Assembly (NCBI RefSeq): GCF_900478295.1
Contig: NZ_LS483488.1
Coordinates: 1,302,001 to 1,366,000 of the forward strand
Direction: 5' to 3'
DNA: 64,000 nucleotides
From: Helicobacter pylori NCTC 11637 = CCUG 17874 = ATCC 43504 = JCM 12093
GTDB lineage: Bacteria > Campylobacterota > Campylobacteria > Campylobacterales > Helicobacteraceae
Shown one piece after another: positions 27,850-37,882 of this stretch. Every line of letters begins with the position of its first letter. Position 1 is the stretch's first letter. The notes beneath the pieces were generated by a model. It was not told the origin of the DNA and made no database searches. It saw only the letters and a program-made list of their open reading frames with translations. A program made the translations under genes and the position numbers.

Positions 27850-28467
27850 TCAATGTTTTGATAATGATCGGTTTTTCGCTTCGGTAATGTTAGTTATCGC
27901 TTGCGTTTTGTTGGTGTTAATTTCATTGTTAGCGGTCGTTTTCGCTTGCGTGATCGCTTCAAGGCTTGTGATAGCATTCAGGCGCTCTTTTTCTCTTCCG
28001 TAGAAAATAATCAGTTTTTGTTTAAAGCTTAAGGATTCTTTCGCTAATTGTAAGATTTGTGCTTTAGTGTGTTTTTTGTAAGTTTTATTTCCTACAACGC
28101 CGTTATTAACTTCAGCGCACCTAAAAACCGAATCAATGTTAGCCACGATTAGCACTTGTAAGTTCATTTGATCCTCTAATGTTAAATCATAAGCATGAGG
28201 GCTTCCTAAAATCTCGCTAATAAAGCCTTTAGTGATTTTTTCTTTACAAATAGCGTTAATTTGGCTCTCTAGCTCTTGTTTTTTCTTTTTAAGCGTGATT
28301 TCTTTCAACTTCTCTAAAACCTGCTCTTTAGTCGGCGTTTCGGTTTCGCTTACAATGTTAAGGTGGATAGCGTTACCTGCCATTTCAAAACTCCCATTAA
28401 ATCCCATTGCATCAAACACGATTCCTAAATAGTCCTTATAAGCGCATGCGTTTTCTAAAATAATCAT
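27850..28467 (-). CDS. Phage-type protein with DUF4376-like domain
   Basis: This 205-aa protein is not a known H. pylori housekeeping gene. Residues of roughly 50-125 match the pattern of the DUF4376 domain common in phage tail-fibre or tail-assembly proteins: a charged helix, then INAxCxxxIxxGF, then LGxxHxYDL and a DQMNL segment. The C-terminal 40 residues are a low-complexity Ala/Thr/Asn/Lys helix. The ATG at 28467 has AAGGAGAAT upstream. It follows the huge polyvalent gene on the same strand after 150 nt, and both look like remains of a prophage. The domain name is from pattern memory. Confidence 0.7.
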   Translation of the reverse strand: MIILENACAYKDYLGIVFDAMGFNGSFEMAGNAIHLNIVSETETPTKEQVLEKLKEITLKKKKQELESQINAICKEKITKGFISEILGSPHAYDLTLEDQMNLQVLIVANIDSVFRCAEVNNGVVGNKTYKKHTKAQILQLAKESLSFKQKLIIFYGREKERLNAITSLEAITQAKTTANNEINTNKTQAITNITEAKNRSLSKH

Positions 28468-28513
28468 TTCATTCTCCTTGACTTGTTAGATCTTTTTGTT
28501 GTAAAATCAATCA

Positions 28514-28540
28514 ATGGGTTAGAGAATATTTCTAACCCAT
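28514..28540. other. Strong hairpin between the two phage-type genes
   Basis: ATGGGTTAGA and TCTAACCCAT form a perfect 10-bp stem with a 7-nt loop. There is no U run on either side, so a processing site, structural element or phage signal is as likely as a terminator. It lies in the 150-nt gap before the DUF4376-like gene. Confidence 0.6.
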
Positions 28541-31500
28541 AAAAACACTTTTTAAGTGTGCCAAAAGACCCTGACACATAAGACGGAAGGGCTTGTGTAT
28601 GGTCAAGGTGAGGCTTTTTAATCATTTTCTTTGATATTTTTCTTATAATTTGGTGCATTTTTATAATCTCCTTTTTCTTTAAACATGGTTTTAAATATAA
28701 ATTCGCTTTTGTTTCTATTGATTTGTTCCACTACCACAAAATGACCATTAACTTGCTTATAGCTTATTATTCTATTATCGCGCTTAATGGTTTCATCTGC
28801 ATTTTTGACAATATCTTTATAATTAGCTATATCTTTGTAGGTTATTGGTGGTTGTTTGCTGAATTTAACGCTAGGTGAATTAATACCATGCTTATTCAAT
28901 GCATGTTGTATCCCTTGATAATCAATAATAGCTTTTGCATTTTTAGGATATGTGAAATTGAAAGCCGTTATTTCGTCTTCATCTAGCCTCTCTATGCCTA
29001 CCTTAGCATGTTTTTTGTGAATGTATTCAACAACCTCGGGCGTTAAATTATTGCCTCCTATCACTGTAATATCTTTTCCATTATTCGGGCTTTCATCAAT
29101 GAGTTTTTTAATTTCATCAAAACTAAGTTTTTTAAGCGCTTCAGCTTTACTCCCTTTCTCGCTCTCTAACTTCGCTAACTTTTTTGCGTTGGCTTGTTCG
29201 CTTAAAGGCTCTTGCGTTTTTAGCGCGTTTGTGGTAGGATTAGGTTTGTTAGAGTTTAAGGGTAGAGTCTCATCCTTTGTGATTAGTGGAGATGTATATA
29301 AACTTTCACTATTCTCTAACCTTTTTTCATAACCTGTTATCACCCAATGATTATGTAATTTTTCTCCTTTCCAATTATCCTTTAAACCTACTCTTATATT
29401 TTGGTATTCAATAGCTATTCTGCCGTTATTATCAACCTTAACGCCTTTATCAATAACTTCTGGTATCGTTTTAGCTATATTTAAGGCGTATTCTTTAGCT
29501 TGTTGTTCGTTTAGTCCTTTGTTTTTGGCTTGCTTCTCTCGGCGTTTTAAGATGTGTTCTAGCTCGTAATCTTTATTACCCCAAACTAAATCAATATCCC
29601 CTAAACCTTCCTTATAAAACGCTCCCGCTACAAAACCTTTTTTAGTTTCTAATAGCTTGTTAATCGCTCCTAAGCCATCGCCCTTAAACTCGCTATAATT
29701 GTGTCCCCATTCGCTAGGAGTGTCAAGTTTTTGTTTTTTACTCCCTTTCTCGCTCTCTTTTTGCATATCCTTTATAGCTTCTATCAAGCGCTTTAAAACG
29801 GGATTATTTTCATTTGGCTCTCTATCCACCATTAAAAGGTAATGCGTGAAGTCGTAAATATCAATATCCTTAAACTCTTTACTATCAGGGTTAAACATGT
29901 CTTTTGTAACATCTGCAATCTTGAATTCTTTCAAGCCTTTTTTAATGTTATCGCTCTTTAACGCTTCAAATAACGCTTTAGAAGGATCATCAAATCGTGC
30001 AAATCGCGCGATAGCTCCTCCTAAAATCTCGCTAATGTCGCTCGTGTTTTGTTCGCTCTTTTCAAACATCTCTAAAGAACTCGTTTTATAGAATTTTTCG
30101 CTCAAATCTTTCAAGCTTTCGCTCGTAGTTTGGTAATTCTTTAAATTGGCAAAACTGCGATCCATAATGTCGCTTAAATAAGCGTTTAAACTCACTTTAG
30201 GGAAATTCATATCGTGGATTAAATTGTGAAAACTGCCGGCGTTATCTACAAACATTTTTTTTACTTTTTCATAGCTTTTAATGTCGTTAGAAAATTCTTT
30301 TTGCCAACGATTAAGCAACTCTATCCCTTGCGTTTTGGTTCGTGGCATGTTAAACATTAAAAGCGCTAAGTTACTATCAGTTACATTAGGATGAGTCGCC
30401 TTATCAAAATTCAAATTTTTAGCCACAATGTTTTTTAAAGAATAAATGCTATCAGCGTCTAATTTTTGGTCTAATTCTTTCAATTTCGCTTCGTAGTGGC
30501 TTAAAACCGCTATCGCATGATCGCTTTCGCTATTAAAGCGTCCTTGATTGCTTGAAGCCGCTAAATTGTTGATCTCGGTGTTGTTTAAGCGCTTGTGTGG
30601 CACTCTAACTAACAATTCGTCCGGCTTTAAATCTATGTGATAGTATTCCTTGATCGCTTTCTCGTAAGAATAACGGCTTTTAGGCGTGAAATTCAGCATG
30701 CCTTGGATTCTGTGGTTTCCTGCGATCACTTGCCCGTCGTGCAAAATGATCGGTAAATCTTCAAACCCTCCGCTCCCAAATATCTTTTTAGGATCAAAAT
30801 TTTCAGCAATGCTTTTAATCTGCTCTTCGTTCATGTCGGTGCGTTTTTGCGTCCCGCCTGTGGTAAAGCTTGGTTTCAAGTCTTTAGCTTTAACGATCGC
30901 ATAATCTAGATCGTAAATCTCTCGTTCGTTTAGCCTTACTCGGCTCTTGGGTAATTGCGCTTGTGTTTTTGTAGGGATATCCTCTCCTACTTCTATTTTA
31001 GTCTGGCTTTCAATGTTGCCCGCATTGCCTCGCTCGTGTTCTAATTTCTTTTTTAACGCTTCTTTACGCTTTGTTTCTTGCTCTTTAGCTTTTAAAAACT
31101 CTTGTTCGCTTTCTAGCTTCTCGCTTTCTAACTTCGCTAACTTTTCAGCGTTGGCTTGTTCAAGTGGGCTTAAATCTTGCGTTTTTAGCGCGTTTGTGGT
31201 AAGATTAGGTTCATTAAGGTTTGAGATGCTATAGTTGATGCCATCTCTGTAATCGTTAGATAGTGTCGCAATGGTATCTAACTCCCTTAAAACCTTATCA
31301 TCCGCTTCAAAACTTGTAATCATATAATGGTTTTTTAGTTCGTTATCTCCCTTAAACTTACTTAAAACTACCTTTGAATTATTTAAAATAATAACCGCAT
31401 AACCTGGTTTGTCTTCTTCTTTCAAGCCTTTTTGTATGATATTAGGGATCTCTTTAATTAGTTCGTTAGTCCTTTCTTTAGCTTGTTCGTTTGTTAGTCC

Positions 31501-31561
31501 TAACCTTTTGTATTGTTTTTTTCTCTTTCCTAAGATGTGTTCTAACCCATAATTTTTATTA

Positions 31562-31683
31562 CCCCAAACAAAATCAATCCCTCCTAAATCCTCCCTATAA
31601 GCTGCGCCTGCGACTTGCCCGTTTTTTTCTTGTAATAGTTTCTCTAACGCTTCCTTAGGCTTTAGGGCAAACTCGGGGTAATT
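31562..31683 (-). repeat. 122-bp internal direct repeat, copy B
   Basis: It matches 32160-32281 with about four mismatches in 122 bp. It encodes the most conserved part of the nuclease-like repeat. The spacing is 598 bp; with the 2 missing bases restored it becomes 600, an exact number of codons. Confidence 0.85.
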
Positions 31684-32159
31684 CTTACCAAATTCTTTAA
31701 GGGGTGTTATAGCGCGTTCTAACTTGGCAAGCTTTTTTGCGTTGGCTTGTTCGCTTAAAGGCGTTTGACTTTTTAGCGCGTTTGTGGTAGGATTATGTCC
31801 TACGGAGTTTAAAGAATGAATGTCCTTTTCTTTAGTGATTGCTTGCGAGGTCGGAAAATGCGTGGGCTTCTCTGTTGTATCTCGTAATTCATAACTGCTT
31901 ATCACCCAATGATTTTCTAAATCTTTGTTATTCCATGTGTTATTTAAACCTACTCTCTTATTCCTAATCCACAAACACACGCCCTAAATGATCCGTTCCT
32001 TTAGATCCTTTCTCTAACACTTCAGGGATAGATTTAACGATATTTAAGGCGTATTCTTTAGCTTCTGCTTCACTTAAGCCATCAGCAAGCGCTTGCTGTT
32101 CTCTTCGTTCTAATATATGCGCTAACCCATAACCTACGCTGTCTTTAGTCTTTGGTGTT

Positions 32160-32281
32160 CCCCAAACAAAATCAATCCCTCCTAAATCCTCCCTATAAGC
32201 TGCGCCTGCGACTTGCCCGTTTTTCTCTTGTAATAACTTCTCTAACGCTTCCTTAGGCTTTAAGGCAAACTCGGGGTAATT
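32160..32281 (-). repeat. 122-bp internal direct repeat, copy A
   Basis: Partner of 31562-31683 in the same orientation. It lies in the upstream half of the broken polyvalent gene. Confidence 0.85.
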
Positions 32282-33483
32282 AGTGCCAAACTCTTTGAGT
32301 GGGGTTGTAGCGTGTTGTTCTTTAAGAAGCTTTTCAGCGTTGGCTTGTTCTAGCGGGCTTAAATTTGTAGGTTTTGGTGTGGTTTCGTTTAAATTTTCGC
32401 TTGTTTTTAATAAATCCTCTTGACTATTTAGCGGTTTTGGTGTAGGATTAGGTTCATTAAGGGTAGTAGGTTGTGGCCTGCTATCCTTTGCTTTGCTAGG
32501 TTGTGGCCTGGCATCCCTAAAATCTGTAAAATTCCTATCGCTATAAAAATCAAAAATCTTATTTCCATTGTTTAAATCATCTACGACTAACCTAAGCTTT
32601 ACGCCGTTATTATCCCATTCATAAGCGTATCTAAAGCCGTTTTTAAGCCTTTCAAAACTCTCTAATAACACGCTTCCGTTTTTAATAACTTCGCTCATGT
32701 TGATTAGCTCGTCGTTAGTGAGGGCGCCTGTGCTTTCTTCTCCGTTCTGCTTTCTTAGTATTTTTCTAGCTCCCACATTCCTTGATCCTTGTTCTAAAAT
32801 GTAAAGGTCGTTTAAATCTATGCCTTTAATCTCGCCTTTGTCTAATTCTCCCTTAAATACCTTTAAAACCTGTTGCTGTTCTTTAGTCAGCTTGCTTTCA
32901 TCAATCTTTTGTAATTCTTGTAAGGCTTTTTCGTATTTAGTCGCTTTTTCTTTGATTTCTTCACTCGTGCTTTTGACGCTGTTATTAAGCTCTTCAATGA
33001 TTTTAAGCGTGTTGTTGCTAAAGTGTGATTTTTGCGCGCTTAATTCTAACTGCTTACTAAATTCGCTTATAGAGTGGCTTCTCTCAAGCGCTCTTTTTAG
33101 GTGATACTTTAAGGCCGCGCCTGCGGTGGCTTCGTTTAAAGCTTTGGGTAATTTCACGCCTAAAATGCGATCGGGCGCGTTGCGGTATAAAGTCCCTAGC
33201 GTGAATTTAGTCCATTGGTATCTTAACGCTCCGCTTAAAGTGGTCGCTAAACCCTGACTTAAATTTTTCGTTGTAGCGGGCTTTAGGCTTTCTGCGATCT
33301 TAGCGTCGTTTTTAAAAAGCTTATGAAAACCGCTCGCTATGTCAATGTATTCTTTAGCCTTCTTTGTGGTAAAAACATCTTTCTTAAAATCGTTTAGCTT
33401 GTTGAAAAACTGCGTAGGTGTGGTGTTTTGTTTTAGTGTATTAAAGATTGAACAATAAAGTTAAATAAGGCTTTTTGAGTATT

Positions 33484-33538
33484 AATATTTGATTGGAGCA
33501 GAGCCTTTTAATATTTTAAAAAGGCTAATCAAAAATAT
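33484..33538. terminator. Hairpin downstream of hofD at the junction
   Basis: AGCCTTTT and AAAAGGCT (33502-33526) form an 8-bp stem with an AT loop, flanked by a looser outer pair of ATATTTGATT and AATCAAAAATAT. It follows the hofD stop on the minus strand and probably ends that transcript. The broken phage gene begins to its left. Confidence 0.55.
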
Positions 33539-33555
33539 CCATTAAGGATAAAATG

Positions 33556-34953
33556 CTAGTAAATCCTAAAACCATAAGCAATGTTAAACATTATATGACT
33601 TCTGTCAGAATACACATTGTGCGTTAAAGGCTGTGTCCCAGGCCCGTTAGGATCGACTGGAACATACATGCCACAATACCCAATACAATAGCCTTTTTTG
33701 GTGATATTGCCATAATATTCTAGTTTCAAATCCATTCTAATATTATATTTATTAGAAAAATAACTCAAAAAGAGCGCGAGACTCCTTTCATCAGCCCTTG
33801 GGCTATCCGTCCAACGGCCTAAAATTTTCCAACTAAACCCTCTATATTGTGAGCCTACATATAAAAACCCGTTAATAACATCAGCGCCAACGATATTATT
33901 GATTTCTGCGTCATAAATACTATTCGTCCAAATGTTATACCCCAAAGGATCCCCATAAATACCTATATCACCATTAGCGTTACCGATATTTTTATAGACA
34001 CTGCCCCCAAATTGCCACTTATTATAGTAAAAACGGGTGCGGAAGAAATAAGTTTGCCCGCTCTTGCCTAACGGCACTTGTTGGAAGAGGATAATATCAT
34101 TTTGATTAGCCGGAGTGGCAAAAATGGGGAAAAACCCCACGAAAGTGCCTACAAAACGAAAACCCTTATTGTTGAAATTAGGGTTGGTGTCATAAGTGAT
34201 ATTAATGCCTGGCGCATACATTCTTTGAAAGATCGCATAAAAATAAGGGTTGATTTTTAGGTTATCTTTTTCATATTTCAAATCAGCTACCATTAGAGCC
34301 TTACCGCTTGTATAGTAGCGCCCAAAATACCAAAACCAGTCGCTTGACGCTGAAGCCCTAGCGTCTGAATACATCACCCTTAACCTGGTGTCTTTATATT
34401 TGACAAAGCCTTCAACCCCTTGAGTGTAAGAAGTGAACCAATCATACTCTTCAGCATCATAGCGCCCCCCTTTCACGCCAAAACTGAATTTGTCTTTTTT
34501 GTAGTTGTAGCTCAAAAAAGCGTTATGCACCATGGCTAAACGAGGTTTTTGCACTTGCAAACCACTATGCCCCGCATACCAACCAATATATTGCCAAAAG
34601 ATACCCGCCCCAAAAGGATCGGTCCTAGAGCCGGGCTGGCCGTTAGGGATATTGTTGCCTTGATAGGCGGTAGAGTCATAGGGGAGCGCTGCCATCATAG
34701 CCCCCACTTCCGCCCTCAAACCCTTGTATAAACCCATGCTCAAATTCAATTCGCCGAGCAAAGAAGTGTAGCTACCTGTAGGATAAATGTCTTTAGAAGG
34801 CTGGTATCTTTGGTTGTTAAAGCCAAACTTGGTATAGCTGCTCACCTTTCCAACAATGCTCATGTTGAATTTATAAGCTTGAAGTTTGGATAAAAAGAGA
34901 CTAGAAAAAAGCAAAAAAAATAGAAAGTAAGAAAAATATTTCTTAATTTCCAA
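33556..34953 (-). CDS. hofD: Outer-membrane protein of the Hof family (HofD)
   Basis: This is a 465-aa outer-membrane protein. A signal segment (residues about 5-26, FSYFLFFLLFSSLFLSKLQA) is followed by a long aromatic- and Gly-rich barrel with repeated family phrases such as YNKWQFGGSVYKNIGN and a terminal FNIAYGFRIY. Start codon TTG at 34953 is preferred because GGGAG lies 8 nt upstream; a TTG five codons earlier has nothing comparable. It is homologous throughout to the next gene (hofC). Hof proteins are thought to be porin-like, but the substrate is unknown. It corresponds to HP0487. Confidence 0.86.
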   Translation of the reverse strand: MEIKKYFSYFLFFLLFSSLFLSKLQAYKFNMSIVGKVSSYTKFGFNNQRYQPSKDIYPTGSYTSLLGELNLSMGLYKGLRAEVGAMMAALPYDSTAYQGNNIPNGQPGSRTDPFGAGIFWQYIGWYAGHSGLQVQKPRLAMVHNAFLSYNYKKDKFSFGVKGGRYDAEEYDWFTSYTQGVEGFVKYKDTRLRVMYSDARASASSDWFWYFGRYYTSGKALMVADLKYEKDNLKINPYFYAIFQRMYAPGINITYDTNPNFNNKGFRFVGTFVGFFPIFATPANQNDIILFQQVPLGKSGQTYFFRTRFYYNKWQFGGSVYKNIGNANGDIGIYGDPLGYNIWTNSIYDAEINNIVGADVINGFLYVGSQYRGFSWKILGRWTDSPRADERSLALFLSYFSNKYNIRMDLKLEYYGNITKKGYCIGYCGMYVPVDPNGPGTQPLTHNVYSDRSHIMFNIAYGFRIY

Positions 34954-35000
34954 AACTCTAACTCCCAAAGATATTAAAATAAAAATACAAAAAAGGCATA

Positions 35001-35030
35001 TCTAAGAGATAGGGGGAGAACTCTCTTAGA
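35001..35030 (-). terminator. hofC terminator
   Basis: TCTAAGAGA and TCTCTTAGA form a perfect 9-bp stem overlapping the hofC stop codon. On the minus strand it is followed by TATGCCTTTTTTGTATTTTT, a good U-rich tail, so this is a convincing intrinsic terminator. Confidence 0.75.
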
Positions 35031-36612
35031 AACTATAACTAATGTGTGTCATCAAATGGCTTCTGTCTTGAGTGATGCTTTTTGCGATACCGCCCATGTT
35101 TTGAGGGCCTTGCGCGAACGCTGAAGACTCAAACAAACCAGTATTCAAGTTAAGCGGCTGACCGTTTGGCCCAAGGAAACCGGTTCCAGGGTTGTAACCC
35201 GCACGAATTTGGAACTCTAACCATACGAGTTTGAGACCCGCTTTAACATGCTTGCTGAACTGATAATCTAGATACATACCGATACCATATTCCAAAGCCC
35301 TTGGTGCAGTGGTGAAGCGCTGATAAACGCTCCAACTGAACTTACCATGCTTGCCTCCACCTTTAACATACTCGGTGAACGCATCAGCATCGGTAATGTT
35401 GTCAATCCCCGCAAACCCTAAGCTGTAGATACTACCGACCCATTGTTCGATACCATCAAGAGCCACAGGGTTACCCCAAGTACCTAAGTTCATGTTAGGG
35501 TTACCAATGTTGAGATAAGCACCACCAACCACAAAATAGTTGTTAATATCTATATGGTGGCGCAAAAGAAGCGTCGCACCGCCAGGACCTTGCAAGCCAC
35601 GCCACTTACCATTATCCAAGAACGGATCCCAAGTGTTATAACGAGCGGGCGCATAACGACCGTATTCAGCGTTATTCCAACGATAGTCATACAACGCATA
35701 GAAAGTCGTTTTATTCCTAATGCCCCTACCGCTAAATTCCGGATTGGTATCATACTCTACTTTAACACCGGGCAATGTGCCTACCATTGGGATAAGATAC
35801 ACATAAGGGTGGATCATCAAATTCTTTGTAGGGCGATAAATAATACCCGCTTTATGAACCCCCCAAGGCTTTTCACGATAGATAGGGAACAACCACTGAC
35901 CATCAGCGATACCACGACCCCAACCACTAAAGAGCAAGAATTTCATATTCTTAGTGAGCTTGAAAGTCCCATAAAACCCTTGGAACAATTGGTAAATCCA
36001 ATCCATTTGCTCCTGCTCGGTAATATCAAAACGCCCCATTACCATATGGACTCTGTCGCTGTCATAGGTCAAATTTGCTTTATAGACTTGATAACGCCTT
36101 GAGCCACCAGGCAAGTAGGCGTTAGCCGGATAGTAGTTAGGGAACAAGCCGTTCCACTCACCCATATATTCCCAACCAATACCTCTAGGGTTAATGACAC
36201 CACCTGGCCCTGATTGTTGCCACATTTTAGTAGCATTCATACAAAGGCTCATAGAATCAGTGCCGCAAGAAGTTTTATCCCAATAGCTTGGGGGGGTAAA
36301 ATCCTTCGCCCACCTATCATACTTAGTGCCATCATAAGCCTGTCCGCCCAAAACACCGCCTAAATTCACGGTCCATCCCCTACCTAAATGCACAGAACCC
36401 TCTAGCTTACCCGTAAGGTTAACAAAAGTCTCTGTGGGATAGATACCTTTAACAGGGTTAATGGGCGAATGGTTAAAACCCACTTTGGAGAAGTTGATAA
36501 AATCCCCATGCACTTCATAAGTAACCGCCCCTAATGAACCCGTAGTGAACAATAGTGGTAAGGTAAAACGCTTTAGCAATGTAGCCGCAACTTTTCGTTT
36601 CTTTAATTTCAT
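35026..36612 (-). CDS. hofC: Outer-membrane protein of the Hof family (HofC)
   Basis: This is a 528-aa outer-membrane protein. The signal peptide (residues 1-29, basic start then LPLLFTTGSLGA) is followed by VHGDFINFSKVGFNHSPIN. That phrase is closely matched in HofD (VGKVSSYTKFGFNNQR), showing the family relation. Barrel strands continue to a final THISYSF. Two cysteines lie near residues 116 and 123. The ATG at 36612 is preceded by AAGGAAGAGGA. A TGCTACAAT extended -10 lies at 36662-36670. It corresponds to HP0486; the substrate is unknown. Confidence 0.9.
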   Translation of the reverse strand: MKLKKRKVAATLLKRFTLPLLFTTGSLGAVTYEVHGDFINFSKVGFNHSPINPVKGIYPTETFVNLTGKLEGSVHLGRGWTVNLGGVLGGQAYDGTKYDRWAKDFTPPSYWDKTSCGTDSMSLCMNATKMWQQSGPGGVINPRGIGWEYMGEWNGLFPNYYPANAYLPGGSRRYQVYKANLTYDSDRVHMVMGRFDITEQEQMDWIYQLFQGFYGTFKLTKNMKFLLFSGWGRGIADGQWLFPIYREKPWGVHKAGIIYRPTKNLMIHPYVYLIPMVGTLPGVKVEYDTNPEFSGRGIRNKTTFYALYDYRWNNAEYGRYAPARYNTWDPFLDNGKWRGLQGPGGATLLLRHHIDINNYFVVGGAYLNIGNPNMNLGTWGNPVALDGIEQWVGSIYSLGFAGIDNITDADAFTEYVKGGGKHGKFSWSVYQRFTTAPRALEYGIGMYLDYQFSKHVKAGLKLVWLEFQIRAGYNPGTGFLGPNGQPLNLNTGLFESSAFAQGPQNMGGIAKSITQDRSHLMTHISYSF

Positions 36613-36661
36613 TCCTCTTCCTTACTTTACCTGAGAATAGATAAATTACTCTGTAGAAATA

Positions 36662-36670
36662 ATTGTAGCA
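36662..36670 (-). promoter_or_regulatory. hofC extended -10 promoter
   Basis: On the minus strand it reads TGCTACAAT, a TACAAT box with an upstream TGn, 50 nt before the hofC ATG. Confidence 0.5.
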
Positions 36671-36901
36671 TAAAAGAATATAGAATTAGTTTAAAATCAA
36701 GCTAATTTTTCTTAAAAATCACAAAATTTAAAACACAAGTTTATCCTTAAAAGCTTGCTCATGAGCATGCAAATGGATAGGATAATTTTTTAAGACCTAA
36801 TAATATATTGAAAAAAAGGCTTTTTTAAGGCTCAATAGGGAATTTACTGATACAATAGAAAGCGTTGTTTTATATAAAAATAATAATTAAGGAGCGAAAC
36901 A

Positions 36902-37846
36902 ATGAAAAAAATTGGTTTGAGCTTGTGTTTGGTTTTTAGCTTGGGTTTTTTAAAAGCCCATGAAGTGAGCGCTGAAGAGATTGCGGATATTTTCTACAAG
37001 CTCAACGCCAAAGAGCCTAAAATGAAAATCAACCACACTAAGGGGTTTTGTGCTAAAGGCGTGTTCCTCCCTAATGCGCAAGCAAAAAAGGATTTAGATG
37101 TGCCATTACTCAATGAAAAAGAAATCCCTGCATCTGTAAGGTATTCTTTAGGAGGCGTGGCAATGGACGATAAAAGCAAAGTTAGGGGAATGGCGTTAAA
37201 ATTAGAAAATCAAAACGCTAGCTGGACAATGGTGATGCTCAATACAGAAATCAATTTTGCCAAAAACCCTAACGAATTCGCCCAATTCTTTGAGATGAGA
37301 ATCCCTAAAAATGGCAAGGTGGATGAAGCAAGAATCAAAAAGCTTTATGAAGAAGTCCCCTCTTATAAGAATTTTGCCGCTTACACCAAAACGATAGGGA
37401 TTAGCTCAAGCGTGGCTAACACGCCCTATTATAGCGTGCATGCGTTCAGGTTTAAAGATAAGAAAGAAAAATTATTGCCTGCGAGATGGAAATTTGTGCC
37501 TAAAGAGGGCATTAAGTATCTTAACCCCCAAGAATTAAAGCAAAAAGATTCAAATTATCTGCTTTCTTCATTCCAACAACACCTTAAAACTAAGCCCATA
37601 GAATACCAAATGTATCTGGTATTTGCGAATAAAAATGATGCCACCAACGACACGACCGCGCTTTGGAAAGGCAAGCATAAGGAATTATTGGTGGGGACCT
37701 TGAAAGTTGAAAAATACGAAGGAATGGGTTGCAATAAAGATGTGTATTTGCCTGCCGATCTCCCTAAAGGCGTAGAAGCCCCTACTGATCCCTTATTCCA
37801 AATCAGGAATGAAGTTTATGGGATCACTTTTAGCAGGAGGCAATAA
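36902..37846 (+). CDS. Periplasmic catalase-related haem protein
   Basis: This is a 314-aa catalase-like protein with an N-terminal signal peptide (residues 1-19, ending FLKAHE). It is shorter than true catalase and lacks its C-terminal part. Family features are the N-terminal HTKGFCAKGVFLP, with the distal-side histidine position, then RYSLGGVAMDDKSKVRGMALKL, and YxxxFxxR-type residues near the end (VYGITFSRR), where the haem-ligand Tyr is expected. Members of the SrpA-like group are periplasmic peroxidases. The ATG has AAGGAGCG upstream. It is divergent from hofC. It corresponds to HP0485. Confidence 0.85.
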   Translation: MKKIGLSLCLVFSLGFLKAHEVSAEEIADIFYKLNAKEPKMKINHTKGFCAKGVFLPNAQAKKDLDVPLLNEKEIPASVRYSLGGVAMDDKSKVRGMALKLENQNASWTMVMLNTEINFAKNPNEFAQFFEMRIPKNGKVDEARIKKLYEEVPSYKNFAAYTKTIGISSSVANTPYYSVHAFRFKDKKEKLLPARWKFVPKEGIKYLNPQELKQKDSNYLLSSFQQHLKTKPIEYQMYLVFANKNDATNDTTALWKGKHKELLVGTLKVEKYEGMGCNKDVYLPADLPKGVEAPTDPLFQIRNEVYGITFSRRQ

Positions 37847-37882
37847 AAAGGCTAAGGCCAATCAAAATATAAGTTGGTTGAA

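Larger units (their letters stand above)
28618..33463 (-). pseudogene. Truncated, frameshifted phage 'polyvalent' protein gene
   Basis: This is one gene in two frames: 33463 to 31964, then 31980 to 28618, about 1600 codons in total. There is no proper start; the frame is open from about 33463 beside a strand junction. Domains in order: an N-terminal helical region; a first nuclease-like (BECR-fold type) region at 32513-32845; three related copies with the pattern GxVAGAxYxExLGxIDxVWG ... HIxxRR ... NHWVI at 31888-32308, 31300-31704 and 29323-29712; a ParB/DdrB-like domain (VIAGNHRIQGML) at 30601-30948 plus a long helical region; and a different nuclease-like C-terminal domain (HALNKHG, FIFKTMF) at 28660-28983. 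Repeated linkers (TTNALKxQ, SEQANAKKLAKLE) separate them. Phage polyvalent proteins and the PBECR/DUF3519 families have this build. The frameshift is a 2-nt loss near 31964-31968. Confidence 0.75.

Noticed and set aside
28464-28658. 64-codon minus-strand frame between the phage genes
   Set aside because: It overlaps the end of the polyvalent gene and the hairpin region, has no good start, and has composition like noncoding DNA.
35554-36102. 182-codon frame antisense to hofC
   Set aside because: It is a shadow of the hofC codons; no ribosome site and no family resemblance.
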